From: Timema cristinae
Taxonomy: Eukaryota > Arthropoda > Insecta > Phasmatodea > Timematidae
Direction: 5' to 3'
Length of the DNA stretch: 64,000 bases
Assembly: GCA_039000515.1 (NCBI GenBank)
Contig: JBCFYV010000001.1
Location: forward strand, 12,439,928-12,503,927
Part shown: positions 34,311-43,339 of the stretch, piece after piece
How the letters are laid out: every line of letters starts with the position of its first letter
Position numbering within the stretch: position 1 is the stretch's first letter
Position numbers and translations under genes: made by a program
The notes under the pieces: model-generated
Databases searched by the model: none
What the model was told of the DNA's origin: nothing
Seen by the model: the letters and a program-made list of their open reading frames with translations, nothing else

Positions 34311-34318
34311 ACAGTACC
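34311..34318. promoter_or_regulatory. E-box CACGTGAC
   Basis: CACGTGAC is a perfect USF/MITF/TFE-type E-box, about 120 bp upstream of the candidate ATG and 150 bp downstream of the NRF1-type site. One motif alone is weak, but it adds to the promoter case. Confidence 0.35.
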
Positions 34319-34435
34319 GCGAAAACACGAATCTGTTGAGCACTTGAGTTTAGTTTGTTGAGACAGATCATATAGAAACACGTTATCTTTACAGAGTTTA
34401 CCGTTAGTCCGGAATTAACTATTTATTAACCGGCC

Positions 34436-34531
34436 ATGTTTGGAGGATGTGTTCTCTCCATGCCGGTCTCTCAGATAGCCAACCCGTGGTCGAGAGCCGC
34501 TGCCGTGTGTCGAGTGTCTGCACGCACAGAG
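34436..34531 (+). CDS. Candidate N-terminal coding segment of the proline-rich gene
   Basis: ATG 34436 opens a non-low-complexity peptide beginning MFGGCVLSMPVSQIANPWSR and running to ACAGAG, immediately followed by an in-frame TGA at 34532-34534. An upstream ATG is not needed, and the CpG-rich leader ends just before it. There are two ways on to the main exon. A weak donor (ACAGA|GTGAGA at 34530/34531) could be used, or a one-base error could join it to the neighbouring frame, which is open from about 34479 (VECLHAQSERELLNSTKGAA, then PPPMDAPAPVAVTTSPPSF). I cannot choose between these, and the segment could be 5' UTR. Confidence 0.3.
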
Positions 34532-34858
34532 TGAGAGGGAGTTACTTAACTCGACAAAGGGCGCCGCTGGGGGTCGAATTGAGCGCCCACCTCCCATGGA
34601 TGCGCCAGCCCCGGTCGCTGTCACCACTAGTCCTCCTTCTTTTCCACCCCTGAGTAACGTCTCCGTGCCTGTCGTCAACCACTGCGCCGCCCCTCAGCAA
34701 CTCAAAAAACCACCACCCACCAGCCTCGTCCTTGGTCCGAGCCCCTTCTACCACCAGGCCTTCAATGACCGCCACCTCCAGTACAACCACCCCCGGGCGG
34801 GACCAGCGCCTCCCCTTCTGGACCATGGCCCACCCCTGGCCTGGTCCCTGCCCCACAG
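34479..34858 (+). CDS. Possible coding segment in a second frame (MDAPAPVA...)
   Basis: This frame is open from 34479 and contains an ATG at 34596 (MDAPAPVAVTTSPPSFPPLS), followed by VPVVNHCAAPQQLKKPPP and LVLGPSPFYHQAFNDRHLQ. Up to about 34765 it is the only frame here with reasonable protein character. The frame of the large exon opens just after a TGA at 34766-34768, so a single frame change between 34769 and 34858 would join them. Either a splice into 34859 (acceptor CCTGCCCCACAG) or a base-calling error may explain it. Beyond about 34860 this frame is a proline-rich shadow. Confidence 0.35.
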
Positions 34859-36067
34859 AAAGTCGCTCCCCCATGGAGGGCTCCTCCCGCCTCCACGAGT
34901 GCCACCCCTCTGGTTTCTGCCTCCACCTCCCGGAATTCAAATCCCACCACCCCCGCAACCCCCAACCGTGCCACCTCCCCCTTCCCCCTTTACATTAAAC
35001 CTGATCCCATCATGCCAGTCTCAACCTCCGCCCCCTTGCGTCCCACTGTTCTGGTGCTTCCTGTGGCGCGGCGTCCTCACAGTATGGCCGCCTCTCCTAC
35101 CACCCCCTACCTCGGCCTGGCGACGCCTGGAGGTGGGCGGCCTCACAGCATCGCCTCCACCCCCGTCACTATCAAAGGAACGCCTAGTCTTCCAGTGTCC
35201 ACCTCCACCCTGGCCTTCAAGCAGAGAGATGGCCGGTCACCTCTGGGGGTGTTGCAACAGTCCCTTTCTCGCCGCCCCCTCAACCTTCCTCCCGCCGCTA
35301 CATTCACGCCACCACCTCCCCCCGCCCCTGAGGCCCCCAGAGTCGTTTGGAACTCAAACACCTCTTGCCCCTCCCCCGTGCAATCAGTTCCTCTGCGGCG
35401 GCCGCAAAGTCTCGCTGCACCAGACCCCCCAGATCCTGCCCCACCTTCCCCCGCTCCCAGGCGCCCTCACAGTGTGTCCACTTTGCCCCACTCCCAACCT
35501 TCGAATACTTCCTTTGCCGCTCCCGTGACAACCGCCGTGGGAAACTCTCACACATGGTCTCCTCCAGGCGTACATCGCCGCCCCCACATAACCTCCGCCC
35601 TCTGCCCTGCCTTGAGCCCCTCGGACTCTGGGTACAGATCCTTGCATTCAGCTGCTAGTGACTACCAGATAGCCAGGTCACCCCCTGGACCACCCCCGTC
35701 AACCCCTACATGCCTGCCACCACCGAGCACCGCCGCCCGGAGGCTGTCGCTGCCCGCCTCCACATCGGCGCACTCAGCGCTGGGGCTGCAGGGTCCTCGA
35801 CCGAGTCCCACTTTCCATGGTCTGCCGTTCAAACCCTTGACGTGTGGCATGTCGCCCAATGGCACGCCCATCTTCCTGGGGTGCACACATCTGCATGCCC
35901 CCAAGACGCCCGGGAGTGGATCCACCCCGACAACTCCCAACAGGAGCCCTGTGGCGTACGCGCTGCAACAGCTTCTGATGCATCCTCCGAGGAACGGCTA
36001 CAAGACGGTGGACCAGAAGGTGAAGCTGTTTCTGGAGATTATGGACACGCAGGAGAGATTTGAGCAG
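34859..36067 (+). CDS. Large proline/serine-rich coding exon, unrecognised regulatory protein
   Basis: The frame is open from 34769 to the donor CAG|GTGAAC at 36067/36068, phase 0. I begin the exon at 34859, after the strong acceptor CCTGCCCCACAG. It encodes about 403 residues. Most are Pro/Ser/Thr/Ala-rich and probably disordered. R-R-P-H-S-type motifs recur: ARRPHSMAAS, GGRPHSIAST, LRRPQSLAAP, PRRPHSVSTL, HRRPHITSAL and ARRLSLPAS. DSGYRS (35624-35641) fits the DSGxxS phosphodegron read by beta-TrCP. TPATPNRATSP and TPTTPNRSP flank the middle. The last ~45 residues (PVAYALQQLLMHPP, then KTVDQKVKLFLEIMDTQERF) are helical and not low complexity, so this is probably the conserved domain, continued in a later exon outside or beyond the repeats. 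No signal peptide or membrane segment is seen. I do not recognise the family. Confidence 0.62.
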
Positions 36068-36072
36068 GTGAA
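36066..36072 (+). promoter_or_regulatory. Splice donor of the proline-rich exon
   Basis: CAG|GTGAAC at 36065-36070 directly follows the MDTQERFEQ codons. After it the same frame encodes only copies of the 45-bp minisatellite (VNCPVSVFPGL...) until a stop at 36293-36295, which places the exon end here. Confidence 0.6.
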
Positions 36073-36480
36073 CTGTCCCGTTAGTGTCTTCCCTGGTTTG
36101 AGCCTCGGACAGTTGAACTGTCCCGTTAGTGTTTTCCCTGGTTTGAACCTCGGACAGGTCAACTGTCCCGTTAGTGTCTTCCCTGGTTCGAGACTTAGGC
36201 AGCTCAACTGTCTCGTTAGCGTCTTCCCTGGTTTGAGCTTCGGACAGGTTGACTGTCCCGTTAGTGTCTTCCCTGGTTCGAGCCTCAGCAGGTGAACTGT
36301 CCCTTAGTGTCTTCCCTGGTTTAAGCCTCAGATAGGTGAACTGTCCCGTTAGTGTCTTCCCTGGTTTAAGCCTCAGATAGGTGAACTGTCCCGTTAGTGT
36401 CTTCCCTGGTTCGAGCTTCGGACAGGTCAACTGTCCCATTAGTGTCTTCCCCTGGTCGAGCTTAGGAGCTCAACTGTCTC
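36068..36480. repeat. Minisatellite, 45-bp unit, ~9 copies, starting at the splice donor
   Basis: The unit is GTGAACTGTCCCGTTAGTGT then CTTCCCTGGTTTGAGCCTCG and GACAG. The first copy starts exactly at the GT of the donor, and each unit ends CAG next to GTGAAC or GTCAAC, so the donor consensus is repeated in many copies. 45 is a multiple of three, so the upstream reading frame runs through five copies before a deletion near 36290-36305 shifts it. Confidence 0.95.
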
Positions 36481-37584
36481 GTTAGCGTCTTCCCTGGTTT
36501 GAGCCTCGGACAGGTGAACTGTCCTGCTAGCAGAATGTCCAACTCTTCTCTTGCAGTGAACTGTCCTGCTAGCAGACTGTCCAACTCTTCTCTTGCAGGT
36601 AAACTGTCCCGTTAGTGTCTTCCCCTGGTTTGAGCCTCAGACAGGCTGACTGTCCCGTAAGCAGACAGGCCAACTCTCCCCTTGCAGGTGAACAATAAAT
36701 GGAGAGTAAAATTACCCTTGCGCTCTGATTTATTAAGTAATTTATTTAGAGCTATTTAACGTGCACTCTCTAAACCTACTTACTACATCAGCACACGACT
36801 TACAAACAAACCTAACTCTAGAACAGCCACTCGAGGCTTAGGCAGCTCAACTGTCTCGTTAGCGTCTTCCCTGGTTTGAGCCTCGGACAGGTGAACTGTC
36901 CTGCTAGCAGAATGTCCAACTCTTTTCTTGCAGTGAACTGTCCTGCTAGCAGACTGTCCAACTCTTCTCTTGCAGGTAAACTGTCCCGTTAGTGTCTTCC
37001 CCTGGTTTGAGCCTCAGACAGGCTGACTGTCCCGTAAGCAGACAGGCCAACTCTCCCCTTGCAGGTGAACAATAAATGGAGAGTAAAATTACCCTTGCGC
37101 TCTGATTTATTAAGTAATTTATTTAGAGCTATTTAACGTGCACTCTCTAAACCTACTTACTACATCAGCACACGACTTACAAACAAACCTAACTCTAGAA
37201 CAGCCACTCGAGGCTTAGGCAGCTCAACTGTCTCGTTAGCGTCTTCCCTGGTTTGAGCCTCGGACAGGTGAACTGTCCTGCTAGCAGAATGTCCAACTCT
37301 TCTCTTGCAGTGAACTGTCCTGCTAGCAGACTGTCCAACTCTTCTCTTGCAGGTAAACTGTCCCGTTAGTGTCTTCCCCTGGTTTGAGCCTCAGACAGGC
37401 TGACTGTCCCGTAAGCAGACAGGCCAACTCTCCCCTTGCAGGTGAACAATAAATGGAGAGTAAAATTACCCTTGCGCTCTGATTTATTAAGTAATTTATT
37501 TAGAGCTATTTAACGTGCACTCTCTAAACCTACTTACTACATCAGCACACGACTTACAAACAAACCTAACTCTAGAACAGCCAC
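36456..37584. repeat. 377-bp unit present three times in tandem
   Basis: Copies start at about 36456, 36833 and 37210 and are almost identical. Each holds a 45-bp-minisatellite portion (CTCGTTAGCGTCTTCCCTGG), two TCTTGCAG-type segments, then GCAGGTGAACAATAAATGG and an AT-rich portion (TATTTAGAGCTATTTAACGT to CTAACTCTAGAACAGCCAC). The AT-rich portion is the 3' part of SINE-E. Only the third copy is joined to the rest of that SINE (to 37735). Confidence 0.95.
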
Positions 37585-37735
37585 AACACCAAGTCCTCTA
37601 GCCATCAACGCATCACTATGGATGGAGTGGTCGCAATTTAACTAGTGATAAAATATGTTTAAGCCATTTCAGGAATCGAAGCCTGGACTTAAAACTCACG
37701 CGTGGCTGACCTAGCTAAGGTATTGAACATAAGCT
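37475..37735 (-). mobile_element. SINE-E copy at the edge of the 377-bp array
   Basis: On the minus strand the tRNA-like head (TTAGCTAGGTCAGCCACGCG, CCAGGCTTCGATTCCTGAAA) is followed by TGGCTTAAACATATTTTATC and by the 3' part GTTGTGGCTGTTCTAGAGTT ... CGTGTGCTGATGTAGTAAG. It aligns in order with the copy at 62.57 kb. Confidence 0.75.
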
Positions 37736-37739
37736 TTTG

Positions 37740-39968
37740 ATGCTTGTAGTTATTAAAAATACAGCAAAACCCAATTAGAGCAAATCCCGGTAGTCCAAAA
37801 TTACGGATAATCATATAGTTTTTTTAAACGGTTTGGGGAGGGGGGGGGGGGGGGTACACAAACTAAGTAAAATTAAATATAGTTTATTGCTTAGCAAATT
37901 CAAAGTTAAGGCGGGAGTGTGGGGAACGCGACAAAAGGGCAGTGTTTTTGCAGTTTTTATAGAAAAACTTTTTTGTCCAAAGTTAATAAAACCTTCTTCC
38001 AGTAGAAACATAGTTTAATTTTCTACACATACACATTTCTATTGACATTTGTTGAATATCTGTCATGAGCGTAGCAGCATTAGATGAGAAACTTTTTAAA
38101 TGAAGAGAAAAAAATTTCATTAGATTCCAAATTTTGAAACTTGAGAAAGTACTCGCTAGCGAGCAAACTCGCAAATCGCAGGCTTTACCAAAACAGAGCT
38201 GGTTTTTAAAGGTGTCTACTGTTGTGCGAGTCGTTGTGGCACTGTTTCGCTTGCGAATGAGTTTTAAATCTGACAACACTGTAAAACCATGACGTGCCAA
38301 AGGATTGAGGCGATGGAATGCCACAACACGCTATTATACAAGATACTTAACTGAAATAAACACTATTTTTGTATTGAATGCATCATGTAAAACGATTTCT
38401 TTCGTTTGATTAGGAAACCATCTTCCAGTTGTTTGCATCTAAGTTTGTTGTCTCAAAAATGCCTCAGGTTGTATAAGTAGAAGTTTTAAACGATTCTTAT
38501 TTTAAATACACACTTTAGCTCAGTTGGTGGCGTGATTGTCTTTAATTCAGAAGTTTACGAGTTCGATCATACATGATTTAGAAAAAAAAAAATTTTTTGT
38601 TGGAATTTAAATCAGTGTTAATAATTAAGAGTTAAGTAAAAATTATTTTATTTTCACAACTATTTTTAAAACATAAATATACACTAAAGGTTTTTACTAT
38701 GCGAATAATTTTAAATGTGTACCTTTTTATGTCATAAAACCCATTAATTTAATTTTCAAATAATTACCTACACACAAAATTTCAAAATTAATAGACTGTT
38801 TTTAATTTATTACTGTGTTCATTTTTTTAAATTATATTAGGTCTACGTATGCTCAAATATCTTGTATACTTCTATAAAAAATATTTAAAACAAATTATAT
38901 TCTTACTAATACAATAATTTAAAATTAAAGATTTTTTTCAGTGTGGTAAATTTAATAAAAAAGAAATTGACAGAATTTGAACTCTTAAACTATAGATTAT
39001 GATGATATCACTCAACCGACTCAGCCAAATTGACGGTTAAGTAAATTTGAAAATATTTAAGATAATCTATTATAATTTAACCCAAATATTGTTATTGAAG
39101 TATTGAATAAAGTGTACATAGCAATCATATTATTTGCTTCTGTAAGCCTATTTTGTACAATGCTAGGTTTTTTTAAAAAACAAAATCACTCTCAGAAGGT
39201 TACATCCGAAGAGGAGGATGGTATCCATGTTGTTATATTATGCTCTACTCGACAGACAAGCCCCGTCTCTTACGGTATGAGGCTGGCGAGTAGAATCCAC
39301 TCGCTATTCGATCGTGGGACGTCAATTTTCGTAACGAGACGTTTCAAAATTAGTGATTTGCGAGATAGTGTGCGAGATGAGAGAAATACGCTAGCGACTC
39401 GCTACTTGCACGTTTCAAAATCAGGGGTCCTCAGGACACCCTCGAAAGATATTCAACAACTGTTGATATCACCATGTGAAGCTAATTAAAATATATGTTT
39501 CTACTCAAAGAATGTTTGATTAGTTTTTTTTTTGGCTAAATAAATGTTTTGCTTTAAAAACTGGGAAATTATTGCCCTTAACTCACAATCCTGTCACTCC
39601 CAACCTAAGATATGTTTTACTGATAGCCAATAAAGTTAAAGTGTTGTATAATAATATTTATACGAGAAAGTATGTCGGGACATTTATTCGTACATGTCTG
39701 GATGTCGAGTTGATTCTTTTTATCATAACTTGGTTTACAGATGAAAATAACGTGACCATGTGACCTATGTTTTGCTCTATAAAATCTGATTTTTTTTAAA
39801 TACTTGCTCATACTCTTACGTTTTGGCCTCAGACATGATCAATATCAAGGTGGTCCAATTTTTCGTCTGAATCTGTACCGCAAGTAGTAATCCCATCGAC
39901 TTACTGTAAGTCTACAATTAACCCTCAATAAACAATTACTTCCTATGCTTTTATATTTTTATATATAT
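37740..39968. other. AT-rich region with a dispersed repeat; no supported gene
   Basis: A TA-flanked CAGCAAAACCCAATTAGAGC at 37764 looks like a transposon terminus, but I could not find its partner. The 38048-38123 and 39450-39520 segments match 26.43 and 27.40 kb in the same order, so a single element of about 1-1.5 kb may occur in both places. An open frame at about 39103-39489 (128 codons) starts with a hydrophobic stretch but ends inside that repeat. I treat it as repeat-derived. A tRNA-like TTTAGCTCAGTTGGTGGCG is at 38516-38534. Confidence 0.4.
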
Positions 39969-39970
39969 AG

Positions 39971-40504
39971 CTTTGGTGGCCATTTGATCTAACGCGTTAC
40001 TCCCACAGTAGTATTACTATTATTATTATTAGCACCGCGTCTTACTACCAGTTCGGGTTATACGCTCTTACGCTAATGTGTAATGTAGGGTGATTGTGAG
40101 ATGAAATGGGGGACCTACAGTTTAACGTGGAATCCGAACCACGGTGGAGGCCTGTCATTCCACACATTCACTAGCTGTGATTAATACACGCCTTGTCAGA
40201 GGTGAAGGAAGGGTTTGGCAATCAGATGAATCTGTGCTGGAACCGAGGATTGAACCACGGACCCTAGCACACAAGTCCGACACCTTACCCCTAGACCACC
40301 AGGTTACAATTACTCCCGCAGTATTTCAGACTGGCGAAGAAAGGGAGATTGAGGTTCGAATCTCGGTCGGGTATACTGAGGGTTGTTTTTCCAAAATGGT
40401 CTTCCATTTTCCCTCGTATAAATATAAGCTCCCTAATCCTTAAAACAATAATCTTAATTTGTATATAGGCGTACAACCTGAACGGGTAGTAAGACGCATT
40501 GCTA
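39971..40504 (+). mobile_element. SINE-A copy interrupted by SINE-B
   Basis: The SINE-A head (CTTTGGTGGCCATTTGATCT, then AACGCGTTACTCCCACAGTA) is cut at 40010 and resumes at 40310 with TTACTCCCGCAGTA. Next come GAGGTTCGAATCTCGGTCGG (box B), the body, and a tail ending AACGGGTAGTAAGACGCATT at about 40500. Confidence 0.88.
40011..40309 (-). mobile_element. SINE-B, near full-length, nested in SINE-A
   Basis: A short ATT run is followed by the tail CACCGCGTCTTACTACCAGT. The body has TGTAATGTAGGGTGATTGTG and CCGAACCACGGTGGAGGCCT. The head (on the minus strand) has GGTCTAGGGGTAAGGTGTCG and GGTTCAATCCTCGGTTCC. The flanking 14-bp duplication is TTACTCCC(A/G)CAGTA at 39997-40010 and 40310-40323. Confidence 0.9.
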
Positions 40505-41275
40505 AAAAAACTTATATAAACATTGTAATTTTTGTTGGTGGTGTTTTTCAAATTTTACTCTCAAATAAAAAGTTGATCCTCCCAAACCTGTATTAATGAA
40601 CGCACAAACTTTTTCACAAAAAAGGACAACATTATAAATATATGTGAATATATATATATATTTTTAATAATAAAATAAATGCATGATATAATGCAATCAT
40701 GACACTAATTATGTTTGATTCATTAGCTATTTCACATCCGCCATCTAGGGTTTCCTTCTTGATACTGTGAAAGCCCCATTTTCAGTGAGCGTGGTGCCGC
40801 CAGTTGGAGCAAACTGGTTGAGATTATGGAGGCTCTATAACAATGATAGGCAATCTTTTTGGGTCCCTATAAACTTAGAGACTTAACAAATATCCCACGA
40901 CCCCTCACCGTTTCTTTATTCTATGTTCACATGCTTTTGTTACATCTTATTATAATCCTTAGTTTCAATATTTCCTCAAATTCTTGTGTACCAGTTTTAA
41001 AATTTATAAGAAAATTTATGGAATGAATAAAATGTACATTCTCTTATTAAATACAGTGGAACTTCCATAAATCGAAATTATCCATGTATCGAAGTTTTGG
41101 TGAATACCCGTGAAATTACATAGAAAAGCTGTTTCTATATATCGAATTATTTTCAAGACAAATCTGTGTCCCCTCTCCGTAATGAAGATGGAATAAGAAA
41201 AACAAGTGAGAAAAAAATATATAATTGAGATATCACAAGAAAGAAGGAAATGTTTGGTCAAGGTCATTGCGATGC

Positions 41276-42995
41276 TGCTGGGTCTCCTAGCGGGGTAGTA
41301 GCTATTGTCTCCACACTCCTCTCCTCAAGGTCTCCTAGCGGAGTAGTATTGTCTCCACACTCCTCTCCTCAAGGTCTCCTAGCGGGGTAGTATTGTCTCC
41401 ACACTCCTCTCCTCAAGGTCTCCTAGCGGGGTAGTATTGTCTCCACACTCCTCTCCTTAAGGTCTTATAGCGGGGTAGTATTGTCTCCACACTCCTCTCC
41501 TTAAGGTCTTATAACGGGGTAGTATTGTCTCCACACTCCTCTCCTCAAGGTCTCCTAGTGGGGTAGTATTGTCTCCACACTCCTCTCCTCAAGGTCTCCT
41601 AGTGGGGTAGTATTGTCTCCACACTCCTCTCCTCAAGGTCTCCTAGCGGGTAGTATTGTCTCCACACTCCTCTCCTCAAAGTCTCCTAGCGGGGTAGTAT
41701 TGTCTCCACACTGCTCTCCTCAAGGTCTCCTAGTGGGGTAGTATTGTCTCCACACTCCTCTCCTCAAGGTCTCCTAGTGGGGTAGTATTGTCTCCACACT
41801 CCTCTCCTCAAGGTCTCATAGTGGGGTAGTATTGTCTCCAGACTCCTCTCCTCAAGGTCTCCTAGTGGGGTAGTATTGTCTCCACACTCCTCTCCTCAAG
41901 GTCTCCTAGCGGGGTAGTATTGTCTCCACACTCCTCTCCTCAAGGTCTCCTAGCGGGGTAGTATTGTCTCCACACTCTTCTCCTCAAGGTCTCCTAGCGG
42001 GGTAGTATTGTCTCCACACTCTTCTCCTCAAGGTCTCCTAGCGGGGTAGTATTGTCTCCACACTCCTCTCCTCAAGGTCTCCTAGCGGGGTAGTATTGTC
42101 TCCACACTCCTCTCCTCAAGGTCTCCTAGCGGGGTAGTATTGTCTCCACACTCCTCTCCTCAAGGTCTCCTAGCGGGGTAGTATTGTCTCCACACTCCTC
42201 TCCTCAAGGTCTCCTAGCGGGGTAGTATTGTCTCCACACTCCTCTCCTCAAAGTCTCCTAGCGGGGTAGTATTGTCTCCAGACTCCTCTCCTCAAGGTCT
42301 CCTAGCGGGGTAGTATTGTCTCCACACTCCTCTCCTCAAGGTCTCCTAGCGGGGTAGTATTGTCTCCACACTCCTCTCCTCAAGGTCTCCTAGTGGGGTA
42401 GTATTGTCTCCACACTCCTCTCCTCAAGGTCTCCTAGTGGGGTAGTATTGTCTCCACACTCCTCTCCTCAAGGTCTCCTAGTGGGGTAGTATTGTCTCCA
42501 CACTCCTCTCCTCAAGGTCTCCTAGCGGGGTAGTATTGTCTCCACACTCCTCTCCTCAAGGTCTCCTAGCGGGGTAGTATTGTCTCCACACTCCTCTCCT
42601 CAAGGTCTCCTAGCGGGGTAGTATTGTCTCCACACTCCTCTCCTCAAGGTCTCCTAGTGGGGTAGTATTGTCTCCACACTCCTCTCCTCAAGGTCTCCTA
42701 GTGGGGTAGTATTGTCTCCACACTCCTCTCCTCAAGGTCTCCTAGCGGGTAGTATTGTCTCCACACTCCTCTCCTCAAGGTCTCCTAGCGGGGTAGTATT
42801 GTCTCCACACTCCTCTCCTCAAGGTCTCCTAGCGGGGTAGTATTGTCTCCACACTCTTCTCAAGGTCTCCTAGTGGGGTAGTATTGTCTCCACACTCCTC
42901 TCCTCAAGGTCTCCTAGCGGGGTAGTATTGTCTCCACACTCCTCTCCTCATGGTCTCCTAGCGGGGTAGAATTGTCTCCACACTCCTCTCCTCAA
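41276..42995. repeat. Minisatellite, 44-bp unit, ~39 copies
   Basis: The unit is GGTCTCCTAGCGGGGTAGTA then TTGTCTCCACACTCCTCTCC and TCAA. The main variants are CTAGCGGGG and CTAGTGGGG, arranged in blocks, with rare TTATAG(C/A)GGGG units near the left end and one short unit near 42855. It is the largest array in the window and lies entirely inside the Tigger-like element. Confidence 0.98.
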
Positions 42996-43049
42996 GTAAC
43001 CTTCCTACACTATAACTCAGGTTCAGTTTGTTTCACTCTCTCTAAGCGA

Positions 43050-43240
43050 CACAGTGCGTGTTCGCGATGTCGAAAAGAAAATCTCTATGTTGTGGAAAAG
43101 GTGGAGTTATTGAAGAACGTGGACAGTGGAATCCACAAAAAGGACATAACGGTAAAACTTGGTGATCCTCAAGTTCAATGTTGACAGTTATAAAAAAACT
43201 GGAGTTTGTTATAAAAACTTTGAAGATGTCGGATCAACAC
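43050..43240 (+). pseudogene. Frameshifted N-terminus of a Tigger/pogo transposase
   Basis: ATG 43067 opens MSKRKSL in one frame. The similarity then continues in the neighbouring frame as VEKVELLKNVDSGIHKKDI and TVKLGDPQ. This pattern (basic start, E-K-V-E-L-L...V-D-S-G...K-K-D-I...L-G-x-P) is that of the CENP-B/pogo N-terminal helix-turn-helix DNA-binding domain. At least one frameshift near 43085 and stops from about 43182 disable it. The DDE catalytic domain is absent. Confidence 0.7.
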
Positions 43241-43339
43241 AATATCATGTATAAAAAAATTACCTCTACACATAGAATTTTCTATGTGTGATTTTTTTAA
43301 TGAAACCAATGACTTTGATCTATGGAGGTCTTGACTGTA

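Larger units (their letters stand above)
34080..36000. promoter_or_regulatory. CpG- and GC-rich island over the main gene
   Basis: This stretch is far more GC-rich than the rest of the window, with many CpG dinucleotides at 34.08-34.35 kb upstream of the first candidate start codon. The downstream part overlaps proline-rich coding DNA, which inflates GC by itself. The upstream part is the best promoter/5'-UTR candidate in the window. Confidence 0.55.
41054..43337. mobile_element. Pogo/Tigger-like DNA transposon, 2,284 bp, filled by a minisatellite
   Basis: The left end CAGTGGAACTTCCATAAATC and the inverted right end CAGTCAAGACCTCCATAGAT are imperfect terminal inverted repeats starting CAGT. 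TA lies on both flanks (41052-41053 and 43338-43339). Left sub-terminal DNA runs to about 41275, a 44-bp minisatellite occupies 41276-42995, and the right 340 bp contain a degraded transposase start. TA duplication, CAGT ends and a CENP-B-like domain fit Tigger/pogo elements. Confidence 0.85.

Noticed and set aside
34542..34958. 138-codon minus-strand open frame
   Set aside because: It is the reverse of GC- and proline-rich coding DNA, with glycine/arginine/tryptophan-rich composition and no domain.
34732..35658. Other plus-strand open frames overlapping the large exon
   Set aside because: They are off-frame shadows in C-rich DNA. Only the frame ending at 36067 shows ordered motifs and a matching splice donor.
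35774..36439. 221-codon minus-strand open frame
   Set aside because: Half of it is the 45-bp minisatellite read backwards, and the rest is opposite the coding exon.
39103..39489. 128-codon frame beginning with a signal-peptide-like hydrophobic stretch
   Set aside because: Its C-terminal part coincides with a dispersed repeat also found at 27.4 kb, there is no family resemblance, and no splice or promoter support.
41016..41267. 83-codon hydrophobic minus-strand frame
   Set aside because: It lies mostly in the left terminal part of the Tigger-like element and contains the inverted-repeat sequence, so it is not a gene.
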